NCBI GenBank assembly: GCA_963817025.1
Contig: CAWFML010000005.1
Location: 1,612,001 to 1,676,000 of the forward strand
DNA length: 64,000 nt
Reading direction: 5' to 3'
From: JACMLC01 sp963817025
GTDB taxonomy: Bacteria > Acidobacteriota > Blastocatellia > Pyrinomonadales > Pyrinomonadaceae
A program made the translations under genes and the position numbers. Shown piece by piece: positions 49,557-59,686 of this stretch; within the stretch, counting starts at the first letter, position 1; each line of letters starts with the position of its first letter. The notes under the pieces are model-generated. The model saw only the letters and a list, made by a program, of their open reading frames with translations, was not told where the DNA came from and ran no database searches.

Positions 49557-51506
49557 ATGTCATTTCTTTTCATGCTGCAAACTGCGGCGAACACACCAGC
49601 CGCTGCCGAGTCGCTCGAAAAGCAGCCCGCGCTGCTGAGTCTGGTTTATATGGGCGGGCTGGCGTTGATGGTTTTGTTGCTGCTCGTCTCGCTCATCAGA
49701 AATCGCAGCAAGCGTTCTGCGCTTTCGGCGGTCGCGGCTTCGGATTTGCCGGAAGAAGTTTTACAGCGGCTTGGCTCGACGGCGACCAACAGGGGGCTGC
49801 GTTTTTTGCGCTGGTTTTATGTTGTGCTCGCGCTCGCGGTCTTCGGCTTTCATGTTTACTGGGTCAAGTATGCGCCCGAAGCCAACGAGCGTTTCCAGCA
49901 GCTCAACTATAAAGACCTGCGCAATCGCCGCCTCTCGGAATCAACCCTGCGCGGCTGGATTCTGGATCGCTCAGGCCAACTCGATAAAGCGCTCGCTCTT
50001 TACAAACGCGACGGCAACGGCAACATCACGCGCGAGTATCCGATGGATCAGGCGATGGCGCACCTCTTCGGCTCTGACAGAGGCGACCCGGGGCTTGAGC
50101 GTTCCCTCTTCGGCCTGCAAAGCGGGGCCGTGCCGGAGGCTTTAGAGGTCGTGCAGGGCCAGAACATGCGACAGCAGGCAAACATGGATGTGCGCCTGAC
50201 GATTGACAGTAATTTACAGAAAGCCGTCGTCGAACAATTAAAGGGCAGGCACGGCGCGGTCGTGGCCCTCAACCCGCAGACGGGCGAAGTGCTGGCGATG
50301 TACAGCAATCCTTCTTACAGTTTGAAGGAAGTGCAGGACGAAGCGACGTGGATCAGGCTCGATGCGGATAAGCGCGACAGCCCGCTTGTCAATCGCGCGC
50401 TCGGCACATATTACATCCCCGGCTCGACCTTCAAAACCATGATGATGATCGCAGCCATGAACGCGGGCGAACAGAACGCCGAGTTTGTCTGTAGCGGCGG
50501 CGGCTATGTGGCTCAACCGGGCGCGAAGGCCATCTTTGATGACGGCGGCGCGGGCGAAGTTCACGGCCTCATCGGCATGGATAAGGCTTACGAAGTTTCG
50601 TGCAATCAATACTTCGCACAGATGGCCGTCAAGCTCGGCACGGAGCGCATCCGCCGCACGGCTGACCTTTTAGGCATCGGAGCTTATGATTCTCCCTCAG
50701 ACCCGACACAGGGACGCCGCCAGCCCGAAATCTGGAATGCCAGCACGGAAGCTGTTCAACGCGCGCTCGCGCCGCGTCAGGCATGGATGGTGACGGGACA
50801 GGTGGGTAAAGATTTGAGCAAGTTTGATCTCGCACTCGAAGGCTACGGGCAAGGCTATGCGGGGCAGATGACGCCGTTTCAGATGGCTTTGATGACCGCG
50901 GCCATCGGCAATCTGGAAGGCAAGCTGATGAAGACCAAGCTCGAATACGACCGCCCGCCGGAAATATATAAGCAGGCGATGTCTCCGCAGCAGGCGCAGC
51001 AACTGCGCTCGATTATGGGACTCGTCACGGGAGGCTCAAGCGGCACTGCGCGCGGCGTCTTTGGCCCTGTCAAAGCGGCTGGTATAGAGACGGGCGGCAA
51101 GACCGGAACGGCGCAAAAGGTTGTGCCCGTCTACGACGCGAAAACGGGAGAGCCGAAGACGCGTCTCAAGGTCGAGCGCGACCCGAAAGGCAACATCATA
51201 CGCCAGTATCAGGAGACGATTCTGGATTATGACCACCCGCGTATCGATAGCTGGTTTCTCTGTCTCGCGCCGCTGAATAACCCGCAGCTTGCCATCGCTG
51301 TCATCATCGAAGGCGGCGGCTACGGCTCAAGGGCTGCCGCGCCCGTCGCCGCCGCGCTGGTCTTAAAAGCCAGAGAGCTTGGATTGTTAGGCAACGCGCC
51401 GCAACCGGCCAACAAAAGCAATCAGGGAGATAAAAATCAAGGAACAAGACCTCAAGGCAACAGGAATCAACCGAAGAAGCCGCAACGCTTTGGCGAAATA
51501 AACTAA
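49557..51506 (+). CDS. pbpA: Class B penicillin-binding protein (PbpA-like transpeptidase)
   Basis: Membrane-anchored D,D-transpeptidase of 649 residues that cross-links peptidoglycan with the RodA/FtsW-type polymerase encoded next. Two hydrophobic segments lie near the N-terminus (LVYMGGLALMVLLLLVSLI; WFYVVLALAVFGFHVYW), then a dimerisation region (LRNRRLSESTLRGWILDRSGQLDKAL) and the transpeptidase domain. The active triads are intact: STFK with Ser290 (GSTFKTMMMIAAM), SCN at about 348-350, and K515-T-G in GGKTGTAQKVV. It ends in a Gln/Asn/Lys-rich tail (KSNQGDKNQGTRPQGNRNQP). The resemblance is to actinobacterial PbpA and to PBP2. Confidence 0.92.
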   Translation: MSFLFMLQTAANTPAAAESLEKQPALLSLVYMGGLALMVLLLLVSLIRNRSKRSALSAVAASDLPEEVLQRLGSTATNRGLRFLRWFYVVLALAVFGFHVYWVKYAPEANERFQQLNYKDLRNRRLSESTLRGWILDRSGQLDKALALYKRDGNGNITREYPMDQAMAHLFGSDRGDPGLERSLFGLQSGAVPEALEVVQGQNMRQQANMDVRLTIDSNLQKAVVEQLKGRHGAVVALNPQTGEVLAMYSNPSYSLKEVQDEATWIRLDADKRDSPLVNRALGTYYIPGSTFKTMMMIAAMNAGEQNAEFVCSGGGYVAQPGAKAIFDDGGAGEVHGLIGMDKAYEVSCNQYFAQMAVKLGTERIRRTADLLGIGAYDSPSDPTQGRRQPEIWNASTEAVQRALAPRQAWMVTGQVGKDLSKFDLALEGYGQGYAGQMTPFQMALMTAAIGNLEGKLMKTKLEYDRPPEIYKQAMSPQQAQQLRSIMGLVTGGSSGTARGVFGPVKAAGIETGGKTGTAQKVVPVYDAKTGEPKTRLKVERDPKGNIIRQYQETILDYDHPRIDSWFLCLAPLNNPQLAIAVIIEGGGYGSRAAAPVAAALVLKARELGLLGNAPQPANKSNQGDKNQGTRPQGNRNQPKKPQRFGEIN

Positions 51507-51512
51507 GAATAA

Positions 51513-51624
51513 GGTAGCCACTGAGGACATAAAGACCGCAGAGAGCAGGAAAGCAGATGAAGGAAACGCTAAATAACATGTCTGGTTTTATCCCTGTGTG
51601 CTCTGTGCCCTCCGTGGCTAACCG
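51513..51624. repeat. Palindrome of GGTAGCCACTGAGG words
   Basis: GGTAGCCACTGAGGACATAA and GACCGCAGAGAGCA on the left; GTGTGCTCTGTGCCCTCCGT and GGCTAACC on the right. It is a palindrome of short words with a sequence unrelated to the TTTGCGCC family. It is followed by TCTGAGTCCTGAATCCTGAG, a short tandem of CTGA words. It lies between the pbpA and rodA genes. Confidence 0.75.
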
Positions 51625-51668
51625 TATGATTCTGGCTTCTGAGTCCTGAATCCTGAGTTCTGCTTGTT

Positions 51669-53369
51669 ATGAAAAATCGCGCCTCGTCACATCTCATCGC
51701 ACTGCTCTTAATCGTCGGTTTCGAGATCGTCGGCTACTATGCCATTCATCGCGCCGCGCTGATACGCGGTTACGAAACCTCCTGGGTCAGCGCGACGCGC
51801 GACCTCCTTCTCTTTGTGCCGGTAATTTTTCTCGTGTTCTTTCTGACGCGCGCCACGCGCTTTGCGGGCAACTGGGCGCTGTACACGACTGCCATCCTGC
51901 TCTTCTCCGTCGGCATGCTGGTACAGTACCGCCTTTACAGCGACCCGGAATATAACGCGAAGAACAAATCCGAAGCGCGCGAGCAGAAATCCGACCACCA
52001 GCGCATGCGCTACATCAACGAGAATTATGATGTCGAGAAAAAGCGCATGATGGGCCTTCCGGCCACGCCGCCGCAGCCGTCAGACATTGATAAAGAGCCT
52101 GTCATTCCCGCCAAATATTCCATCGGGAATGCTCTCACTTCCGGCTCGACGTGGATTCCGCTCTTCTCCCTGCTGATGTTCGTCGTCGCGTATATGCTCT
52201 GCCTGAGAGATGATTTCCTGCTCTTTATACAGCGGCACGGATTCATCATAGTCTTGATTACGCTCTTGCCACTGACGCTCGCGGTCATCACTTCGAGCGC
52301 GGGCAAAGCTATCGGCAACATGACGCCGTGGGAGCCGTCCAAGATTCCCTTCCTGCTCGGATTCGCAAGCCTTTTGACGGCGCGATACAAAGACCTTGCG
52401 CGCACCTACTGGGGCTTGCCGAGCGCAAAAGATGTCGTCCCGCTCATCGCCATGTCGTTGATGCCGTTCATCCCGTTTTTCGCGCTCAAGGATTTCGGGC
52501 AGATGCTCGTTTTTAGCGGCGCGTATGCGACTCTGTATCTGGTCGCCGTGCGTCGCTGGCCGCAGCTTCTGCTGTTCGTCGGCTCTGTCATGCTGGTGGT
52601 CGGCATCCTTGTCGTCGGCGCGTTGCCGCAGGATGTGCAGGAGAAAGTCCCGCTTCTGCCGACTTTAGCAAAGCCCGTGCAGGCCGCTTTGCCTTCGCGT
52701 ATCCAGCAACGATTTCATCTCTGGCTCGACGGCTTTGACCCGCCTTCTCCGAACGTTTCATGGTGGAAGAAGGATTACGACGAAGCTCTGGCGAAAGACC
52801 CGAAGATGAAAGAGTTGGCCGAGCAGAGTCCCACCATGCAGAACACTGTGAACGTGGATGTCTGGTTTGACCGCGTGGCGTTTCAACCGGCGCAGGCGAT
52901 TTTCGGAGTGGCCGCGGGCGGAACAACCGGGCGGGGACTCGGTCTCGGTTACGCCGAAGTGATTCCGGTCGCTGATTCGGATTATATTTATGCAGCCATC
53001 GGAGAAGAGATGGGCCTTGCGGGCGGCGCGATTGTCATTCTCGCGTTGATCGTCTTTGTCAGCGCAAGCGTTCGCACTTCGCTTGAGGCGCGTGATATGT
53101 TTACTAAGCTGTGCGCCGCAGGCTTGACGGCTTTTATCGGTTTTCAGGCGCTCGTTAATATCGGCGGCATCACGCGCGCGTTGCCGATGACCGGCATCAC
53201 TTTGCCTTTCGTCAGTCACGGCGGTTTCAGTTTGATTACCAGTTTTGCCATGCTCGGAATGCTGATGGCCTTTTCGCACCGCAATGCGGCGGAAGCACGC
53301 GCGGCCACGACGGTTGCGCGCACAGAGCGTCACAGCGATGATCCCCCGGCTCCGGAGGCTGTGCAATGA
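51669..53369 (+). CDS. rodA: RodA/FtsW/SpoVE (SEDS) family glycosyltransferase
   Basis: Polytopic SEDS peptidoglycan polymerase of 566 residues, longer than the usual 370-470. The first part has two helices (HLIALLLIVGFEIVGYYAIH; LLLFVPVIFLVFFLTRA; NWALYTTAILLFSVGML) and a large charged loop (about residues 95-145). The SEDS hallmark regions are further on: GKAIGNMTPWEPSKIPFLLGFASLL, FALKDFGQMLVF, a long periplasmic loop and GRGLGLGYAEVIPVADSDYIYAAIGEEMGLAGG, then NIGGITRALPMTGITLPFVSHGGFSL. It overlaps the PP2C gene by ATGA. Pairing with the preceding PBP is the standard SEDS-bPBP arrangement. Confidence 0.93.
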   Translation: MKNRASSHLIALLLIVGFEIVGYYAIHRAALIRGYETSWVSATRDLLLFVPVIFLVFFLTRATRFAGNWALYTTAILLFSVGMLVQYRLYSDPEYNAKNKSEAREQKSDHQRMRYINENYDVEKKRMMGLPATPPQPSDIDKEPVIPAKYSIGNALTSGSTWIPLFSLLMFVVAYMLCLRDDFLLFIQRHGFIIVLITLLPLTLAVITSSAGKAIGNMTPWEPSKIPFLLGFASLLTARYKDLARTYWGLPSAKDVVPLIAMSLMPFIPFFALKDFGQMLVFSGAYATLYLVAVRRWPQLLLFVGSVMLVVGILVVGALPQDVQEKVPLLPTLAKPVQAALPSRIQQRFHLWLDGFDPPSPNVSWWKKDYDEALAKDPKMKELAEQSPTMQNTVNVDVWFDRVAFQPAQAIFGVAAGGTTGRGLGLGYAEVIPVADSDYIYAAIGEEMGLAGGAIVILALIVFVSASVRTSLEARDMFTKLCAAGLTAFIGFQALVNIGGITRALPMTGITLPFVSHGGFSLITSFAMLGMLMAFSHRNAAEARAATTVARTERHSDDPPAPEAVQ

Positions 53370-54973
53370 AGAATCAAAACGTCAAGATTACTTCGGCGGC
53401 GGTTTCAGATCGTGGCCTCAGCAATAAGCGCCCGATTAACGAAGACTCTTTTCTTGCGGACGCAGAGCGTCGTATCTTCGCCGTCGCGGATGGCGTCGGC
53501 GGCGCGCAGGCGGGCGAAGTCGCATCGCAAACCGCGATGGAAGTTTTGGATGAAGCTTTTCGTCATCAGGAAAAAGACGTGGATGTCGAAGACCTAATGG
53601 AGATAGCCATCCAGCGCGCCAACTCTTCGATTTATCAAATGGCGCGCGAGCATCCGAAATTGCAGATGATGGCGACCACCATCGTCGCGCTGCATCTGGA
53701 CGGGCACATCGCTACCATCGGGCACGTCGGAGATTCGCGGCTCTATCGACAGATGCCCGACGGCAAACTCCAACGCGAGACGCGCGACCATTCCGTGGTC
53801 GAAGAGGAGGTGAGGGCGGGGCGCATGACCGCCGCGCAAGCCGCGCATCATCCGAGCCGCAATGTCATCAGCCGCGCGCTCGGCGCAGAGGACGGCGTCG
53901 AGGTGGACATGAAGACCATCGAAATCTCTGACGGCACGTCCTTTCTGCTCTGCTCTGACGGCATCACGCGCCATCTCTCAGATGACGAGATAGGCTCGCT
54001 GCTCAATGGCAATCAGGAACCGGATGCTATCTGCGCGGAGATGAAGCGGCGTTGTTATGAGCGAGGCGCGGAGGACAACCTGACCGCAGTTATCGTGCGC
54101 GTCGGAGACAGGGCGCACGCGGCGGCAGATGATGATGATGACGAGCGAACGGTCATGCTCTCAAGCGAATCGCTCGCGGCCACCATCAGCGGTGATTATC
54201 ATGTGGACGAGCTAGACCCTTCGCTGCATGAGACGGTCGATGCCGGACGCCCGCTGATCAACAACCCGCGCACGCCAGCCGCAGTGGAAACCGCTGCTCC
54301 GCCGCCGGGTTCTGTTTATCAGACTGCGCCAATGACGACTACTGCACCTGTTGCGGCGGCTGCTCCGCCTGCGGGTCGCAGCAAGCTTGCGACACTCGCT
54401 TTGACCTTCTTCTTCCTGATACTGATGGGGGCCGTCGGCGTCGCAGCATTTTTCGGCGGGATGTATAAACAGCGTCAGGATACGCAGGCAAAAACGGACG
54501 GAGCAACAGCCGAGCCATCACCGACCCCTGTAAATCCTGCCGCCGAATTTGATAAAAAGCGACATGAAGTGGACGGCGCTCCAGCGCGTATGGCGAGCCG
54601 CATGTCCACAGAGCAGGGCAACAATCCGATGGGCGCGACCGACCCCGAGTTTCTTTATTTATATGGGCGCGCGATGCTTTTATCGGGCAAATATGCGGAG
54701 GCCACTGCGGCCTTCAAAAAGACTGCTGAGATATTAAAGGATCGCCCGGCGCGCGACCCGCTCAAGATCGAAAACAAACTGGCAGCGGCAGTGGCAGCGA
54801 TGAAGTCAGGCAATCAGCTTGAACGCGAAACGGCTGCGACGGCTGTGGATGAAGTGATTGACCCGGAGGGCAAATCGCTGACAGCGGCCCCTGCAACCAA
54901 TAGCAGCAATCAACAGATGTCTACCGGAGCAAATGACGCGCTCCCTTCTTCGCCAGTTGGTTTGCCGCGTTGA
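53366..54973 (+). CDS. PP2C-type protein phosphatase with membrane anchor (PstP-like)
   Basis: Ser/Thr phosphatase of 535 residues that would reverse the kinase encoded at 55030. The catalytic domain is residues 1-255 with the metal Asp motifs: RPINEDSFLADAERRIFAVADGVGGAQAG, IGHVGDSRLYR, LLCSDGITRHLSDDEI and AEDNLTAVIVRVGD. A Pro/Thr linker is followed by a membrane helix (LALTFFFLILMGAVGVAAFFGG, about residues 345-366) and an extracytoplasmic part with TPR-like helices (EFLYLYGRAMLLSGKYAEATAAFKKTAEI). Actinobacterial PstP has the same order of catalytic domain, helix and extracellular part. It overlaps rodA by four bases. Confidence 0.92.
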   Translation: MKNQNVKITSAAVSDRGLSNKRPINEDSFLADAERRIFAVADGVGGAQAGEVASQTAMEVLDEAFRHQEKDVDVEDLMEIAIQRANSSIYQMAREHPKLQMMATTIVALHLDGHIATIGHVGDSRLYRQMPDGKLQRETRDHSVVEEEVRAGRMTAAQAAHHPSRNVISRALGAEDGVEVDMKTIEISDGTSFLLCSDGITRHLSDDEIGSLLNGNQEPDAICAEMKRRCYERGAEDNLTAVIVRVGDRAHAAADDDDDERTVMLSSESLAATISGDYHVDELDPSLHETVDAGRPLINNPRTPAAVETAAPPPGSVYQTAPMTTTAPVAAAAPPAGRSKLATLALTFFFLILMGAVGVAAFFGGMYKQRQDTQAKTDGATAEPSPTPVNPAAEFDKKRHEVDGAPARMASRMSTEQGNNPMGATDPEFLYLYGRAMLLSGKYAEATAAFKKTAEILKDRPARDPLKIENKLAAAVAAMKSGNQLERETAATAVDEVIDPEGKSLTAAPATNSSNQQMSTGANDALPSSPVGLPR

Positions 54974-55029
54974 TTCTGCGAATAGGTGCATCTCAGGGGC
55001 GTGCGTGTGACATCTGAAAGCGCGGACAG

Positions 55030-56625
55030 ATGACGGAATTAAAGCTTCAACAATGCAGGCTCGATAATCGCTATGACATAGAAGAATGTCTTGGGCGCGG
55101 CAGCTATGCCGAAATTTATATCGCGCGCGACACCGCCGTCGAAGCCACGCACCCGCACGCACAAGTCGTCATCAAGGCTCTGAATGTTTTATTGCAGGGC
55201 GTGCCTGACAATGAGCTTGAGCGCACGCTGATTCAAAATTTTCAGAACGAAGCGATTGCGCTCGACCGCGTGCGCCATCCGAACATCATCAATCGCCTCG
55301 GCCACGGAACGGCGATTGATTTGGCCGGAACGACTTTTCACTATCTCGTCGTGGAATATCTTTCGGGCGGAGACCTCGCGGCGCGTCTTCGCAAAGAGCC
55401 GCTCTCGGTCGAAGCCACCCTCTTTTATCTCGAACAGGTGTGCGCTGGCTTGAGCCACGCGCATGCCTGTCACGTGATTCACCGCGACATCAAGCCGCAG
55501 AATCTGCTGCTCACGACGGACGGGCAGACTGTGAAGATTGCAGACTTCGGCGTCGCCAAAATCGAGGCGACCGAAGGCGCGATTACGCGCGTCGGCACAA
55601 ATGTCTATGCGCCGCCAGAACACAATCCGCTCTTGCACACAGGGCAACTGGACGCCATCACTTCATCTTTAGCGCACCAACTGCAACTGACGCCCGCAGC
55701 AGATATTTACTCGCTGGCGAAAACGACTTATTCGCTGCTGGCCTCGGAACCGCCGCGCCGTTTCTCGCATCGCCCGATTACAGAGCTGCCGGAATCCATC
55801 AGATATCAAAGCTGGGCCGCTTCCGTGCTTCGCGTCCTTGAGCGCGCGACCGAGAACAACCCGTCGCAGCGTTACCAGACCGTGCAGGAGTTCTGGAACG
55901 AACTCTCTGATGCGATGCTGCCTCCGACTCAAATCCTGCAATCGCCCGGCGAAGCTGAAAGGCACAGGCGCACGAGCGACCATTTAACGGTCGTCAAAGA
56001 GAAACCCGTTCCGGCGGCCCCGCCGCGGCCCAGATTCGATTCGACGCGCGGTTTAAGACAACCGGAAGCAAACACCAATGGAGGCGGCGCGCACCCGCGC
56101 ATCGTCGTCCAGCTTGCGCGCGAATCTGCGCGCCTGCCTGCTCCGCTTGCGCCCATGCCGCCCGCGCATGAGATTATCGCTGCCATGCCGGATGCTTCCG
56201 TGCAGAAGGCGCGCAAGCAAACGCCGAAAAAAGATTGGACTACAGGGCGCGGGATGCGCGTGCTCGTCGCGCTCTTGCTGATACTCGCGTTTGCAGGGAT
56301 GCTGCTGGCGACGCACAACTATTTTCGCGGTCGCATGCCTTTGTGGGGCACAACTCCGGCGGGCCAGCCGCCACAGAAGCCCGCGCGCTCGACAGACATC
56401 GGGCGCGAAGTTTTCACGACGACCGATGTGAATCTGCGCTCCGATCCCGGCGCGGATAATCCGGCTATCGGTCTGGCTGAAACAGGCTCGCGCGTGCGTG
56501 TGCTGAGCACCAGTAATAACTGGTATGAAGTGCAAATCCTTGAGCATGGACGCGCGCGTGATAATAATAAGCTGACTGCCGAACGCGGCTGGGTCAATAA
56601 ACGTTATCTGAATTTGGACTCCTGA
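55030..56625 (+). CDS. Ser/Thr protein kinase with C-terminal SH3-like domain
   Basis: Hanks-type kinase of 531 residues. Kinase domain: glycine loop CLGRGSYAEIYIARD, Lys in VVIKALN, catalytic loop HVIHRDIKPQNLLLTTDG (about residues 148-165), DFG in IADFGVAKIE and the activation end AYAPPEHNP. A Pro-rich linker and a membrane helix (GMRVLVALLLILAFAGMLLAT, about residues 405-425) come next. An extracytoplasmic bacterial SH3 domain (TTTDVNLRSDPGADNPAIGLAETGSRVRVLSTSNNWYEVQIL) ends the protein. Actinobacterial PknB carries PASTA repeats in that place, so SH3 may be the cell-wall sensor here. Targets are probably neighbouring FHA partners. Confidence 0.93.
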   Translation: MTELKLQQCRLDNRYDIEECLGRGSYAEIYIARDTAVEATHPHAQVVIKALNVLLQGVPDNELERTLIQNFQNEAIALDRVRHPNIINRLGHGTAIDLAGTTFHYLVVEYLSGGDLAARLRKEPLSVEATLFYLEQVCAGLSHAHACHVIHRDIKPQNLLLTTDGQTVKIADFGVAKIEATEGAITRVGTNVYAPPEHNPLLHTGQLDAITSSLAHQLQLTPAADIYSLAKTTYSLLASEPPRRFSHRPITELPESIRYQSWAASVLRVLERATENNPSQRYQTVQEFWNELSDAMLPPTQILQSPGEAERHRRTSDHLTVVKEKPVPAAPPRPRFDSTRGLRQPEANTNGGGAHPRIVVQLARESARLPAPLAPMPPAHEIIAAMPDASVQKARKQTPKKDWTTGRGMRVLVALLLILAFAGMLLATHNYFRGRMPLWGTTPAGQPPQKPARSTDIGREVFTTTDVNLRSDPGADNPAIGLAETGSRVRVLSTSNNWYEVQILEHGRARDNNKLTAERGWVNKRYLNLDS

Positions 56626-56653
56626 AAATTTCCCCGACGAGGAGAGCGATAAA

Positions 56654-57541
56654 GTGGGCTTAATTGAATCCATACGCAGGTGGATTGACGGCGAGGGCGC
56701 ATCAGACCCGCTCGAAGCGGCGGACGAGCAGGCGCGTCCACGGCGCGTCTGGGAAGAGTTTCTGGTCAAGGTGGCGCGCGAGGTCGAAGCCGTCATGCAG
56801 CGCGAGATGTTCACGCCTCCGGGCGGCCCGACCTATATTCCGCGTGAGTATATAGTTTACTTGAGCAACGACGACGACAAGGAATGGCAGGGCGATAAGC
56901 GGCGCGGTCTCGAACAGGGACTTTTCCACGTGCTTTCAGAGCGCGCCAGAGAGTTGAGCGGCACGACGCAGCTTGCCACCAAATCCTTCGCCGTGGAGTT
57001 GCGAGTGGACGGCACGCTCAACAAGGGCGAGTTTCGCGTGCAGCCCCTGTGGGATGAAACAGAAGCAGGCAAGACGAGCGTCACCGCCCGCCCGCAAAGA
57101 CACAGCCCGCCCGTACAGCAGCAGCCGACCGTCATGCCTGAGGATGTACTGGAAATCGGAAATGAGACCGGCGGCGATGCGCCTGACACAAGCGAGAGCG
57201 AGCAGACGATTGTGCGCGCGCGCGTGACGGAGCTTTATACTATCGAAGTCTGGAAAGATGGCGTGCGCCAGCTAGTCATGCCCATCAGCAAGCCTGAGAT
57301 AACCGTTGGTCGCGGCTCAAGGTCTGTGACAGTTGATTTACCGATCAAAGGAGACCCCGAAGTGAGTCGCATCCATGCTCTGCTGACACGCGACGAGCAG
57401 GGCGGCTACTGGGTGACATCAAAGGGCAGGAATCCCACTCTCGTCAGTGGCCGCGAAGTCGGGCGCGATCAGCGCGCCCCGGTCGCGCCTGACGAAAAGA
57501 TAGAAATTTGCAGCTACACGCTACGCATTCAACCGAAGTGA
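56654..57541 (+). CDS. FHA-domain protein with DUF3662-like N-terminus (second copy)
   Basis: Protein of 295 residues that starts at GTG with GGAGAG upstream. The N-terminal half (ESIRRWIDGEG, VWEEFLVKVAREVEAVMQREMFTPPGGPTYIPREYIVYLSNDD, KSFAVELRVDGTLNKGEFRVQPLWD) looks like a DUF3662-type domain. A disordered linker (PQRHSPPVQQQPTVMPEDV) precedes an FHA-like domain (SKPEITVGRGSRSVTVDLPIKGDPEVSRIHALL, about residues 210-280). The end TSKGRNPTLVSGREVGRDQ is less canonical than in the first FHA protein. With the kinase just upstream it is a likely kinase substrate or adaptor. Confidence 0.83.
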   Translation: MGLIESIRRWIDGEGASDPLEAADEQARPRRVWEEFLVKVAREVEAVMQREMFTPPGGPTYIPREYIVYLSNDDDKEWQGDKRRGLEQGLFHVLSERARELSGTTQLATKSFAVELRVDGTLNKGEFRVQPLWDETEAGKTSVTARPQRHSPPVQQQPTVMPEDVLEIGNETGGDAPDTSESEQTIVRARVTELYTIEVWKDGVRQLVMPISKPEITVGRGSRSVTVDLPIKGDPEVSRIHALLTRDEQGGYWVTSKGRNPTLVSGREVGRDQRAPVAPDEKIEICSYTLRIQPK

Positions 57542-57570
57542 TTCATCACTTTTCAAAGGATTCTCTCAAT

Positions 57571-58695
57571 ATGAAAACACAACTTCGTCCGCTGTTTCTC
57601 GCCTTGCTGGTCGCGCTCTTGATAGCCTTGCCCGCGCGCTCTCAAACCACCACGACTGCGGCGGCGAGCCAGCCACAACTCACAGAATCTTTATCCACCC
57701 TGCCCGGCTCGGAAACGATTGTCTATGTCAACGCGTCGCGCATCATCAATGACGCGCTGCCGCGTCTCGTGCCTGAAAAAGACCTTCAGGGCATACGCTC
57801 CGGGATTGAGAGCCTCAGAGCCTTCGCCAACATTGACCTCAGAAATATGGAGTTCATGGTGATTGCGCTGCGCTTTAACAAACCGGCGGGAGGCCAGTTG
57901 TTCCCGCTCCCCGAAGCGATGTTTGCGGCGCGCGGCGATTTCGACGCCAAAGCTTTAATCAACATGGCGACGGCGATGTCGGAAGGAAAGCTGCGCGAAG
58001 AAAAATTCGGCAATCATAATTTAAGCGTGCTGAAATTGAGCGACCTCTCGCCCGACGCGATGAAGAATCCGTTTGCGAAGGCTTTTTCCGAGATAGCGAT
58101 AACGACGCTTGATGACCACACGCTTGCCGTCGGCAACCTGAGTTATATCAAGGCCGCGCTTGAGGCGGCAGATGGAGGCGCGGGCCGCATCAAGCCTGAG
58201 ACGCTCTCATCCCTGCTGCGCGAACCGAACACTCTTGTGAGCATAACGGGTTCTCCCTTTATGTCCTTTGCTAAAAGCTTCGGGCTGAGAATGGCGGAGA
58301 ATCCCGATCCCAATTGCATGACGCGCTTCGGAGACTTTTATGTCTCGCTCAACATGGACGCGCAGAATTTCAGAATCACCGGAGCAATGAACGCAGACAA
58401 TCCTGACACGGCGGTCATGGTGAAAAACATGCTGTCGGGCATTTTGCAGGAAACCAAAGGAGTTGTGCCGGACAAGAACGCACAATCAATCTTCGATCAG
58501 GTCAAGCTGTTTGCAGAAGGCAGCGAAGTGATGGTCGAGGCGATAATCCCGCAAGAGGTGGCGGCCAAGTTTATACGCGAGATGTTTGCGCCCAAGCCTC
58601 CACCCAAACCCGCCGCAACCGATGTCAAGACAGAAACCGCTCAGCCGGTTAAGGCGACCAAGCCAACGGGTAAAAAGCCTCGTTCAAAGAAATAA
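57571..58695 (+). CDS. Secreted hypothetical protein (DUF3352-like)
   Basis: Exported protein of 374 residues. The ATG at 57571 has AAAGGA before it and starts a signal peptide (LRPLFLALLVALLIALPARSQ). A low-complexity Thr/Ala segment is followed by repeated alpha/beta structure (LPGSETIVYVNASRIINDALPRLVPEKDL, FMVIALRFNKPAG, MFAARGDFDAKALI and ALISITGSPF-like segments). It resembles DUF3352-type secreted proteins but is not certain. A Pro/Lys-rich tail ends PTGKKPRSKK. It closes the envelope-signalling cluster and is followed by repeat copy 12. Confidence 0.7.
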   Translation: MKTQLRPLFLALLVALLIALPARSQTTTTAAASQPQLTESLSTLPGSETIVYVNASRIINDALPRLVPEKDLQGIRSGIESLRAFANIDLRNMEFMVIALRFNKPAGGQLFPLPEAMFAARGDFDAKALINMATAMSEGKLREEKFGNHNLSVLKLSDLSPDAMKNPFAKAFSEIAITTLDDHTLAVGNLSYIKAALEAADGGAGRIKPETLSSLLREPNTLVSITGSPFMSFAKSFGLRMAENPDPNCMTRFGDFYVSLNMDAQNFRITGAMNADNPDTAVMVKNMLSGILQETKGVVPDKNAQSIFDQVKLFAEGSEVMVEAIIPQEVAAKFIREMFAPKPPPKPAATDVKTETAQPVKATKPTGKKPRSKK

Positions 58696-58713
58696 GGCTT
58701 CAAGAGCAAAACG

Positions 58714-58772
58714 TTTCCCGCAACGGCGCGAAAGAAAAACTTCATGCTTTTCTTTCGCGCCGTTGCGGGAAA
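58714..58772. repeat. TTTGCGCC-word palindrome, copy 12 (covarying arms)
   Basis: Bases 58714-58738 pair perfectly with 58748-58772 (25 bp) around a 9-base loop. Against the family form GCAAAGGCGCAAAG this copy has GCAACGGCGCGAAAG, and the opposite arm carries the matching CTTTCGCGCCGTTGC. So both arms changed together. Confidence 0.93.
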
Positions 58773-58791
58773 TTTTATTTTCGTCACACCA

Positions 58792-59667
<876 letters not shown>

Positions 59668-59686
59668 GAACCCTCCCTGAAGAAAA

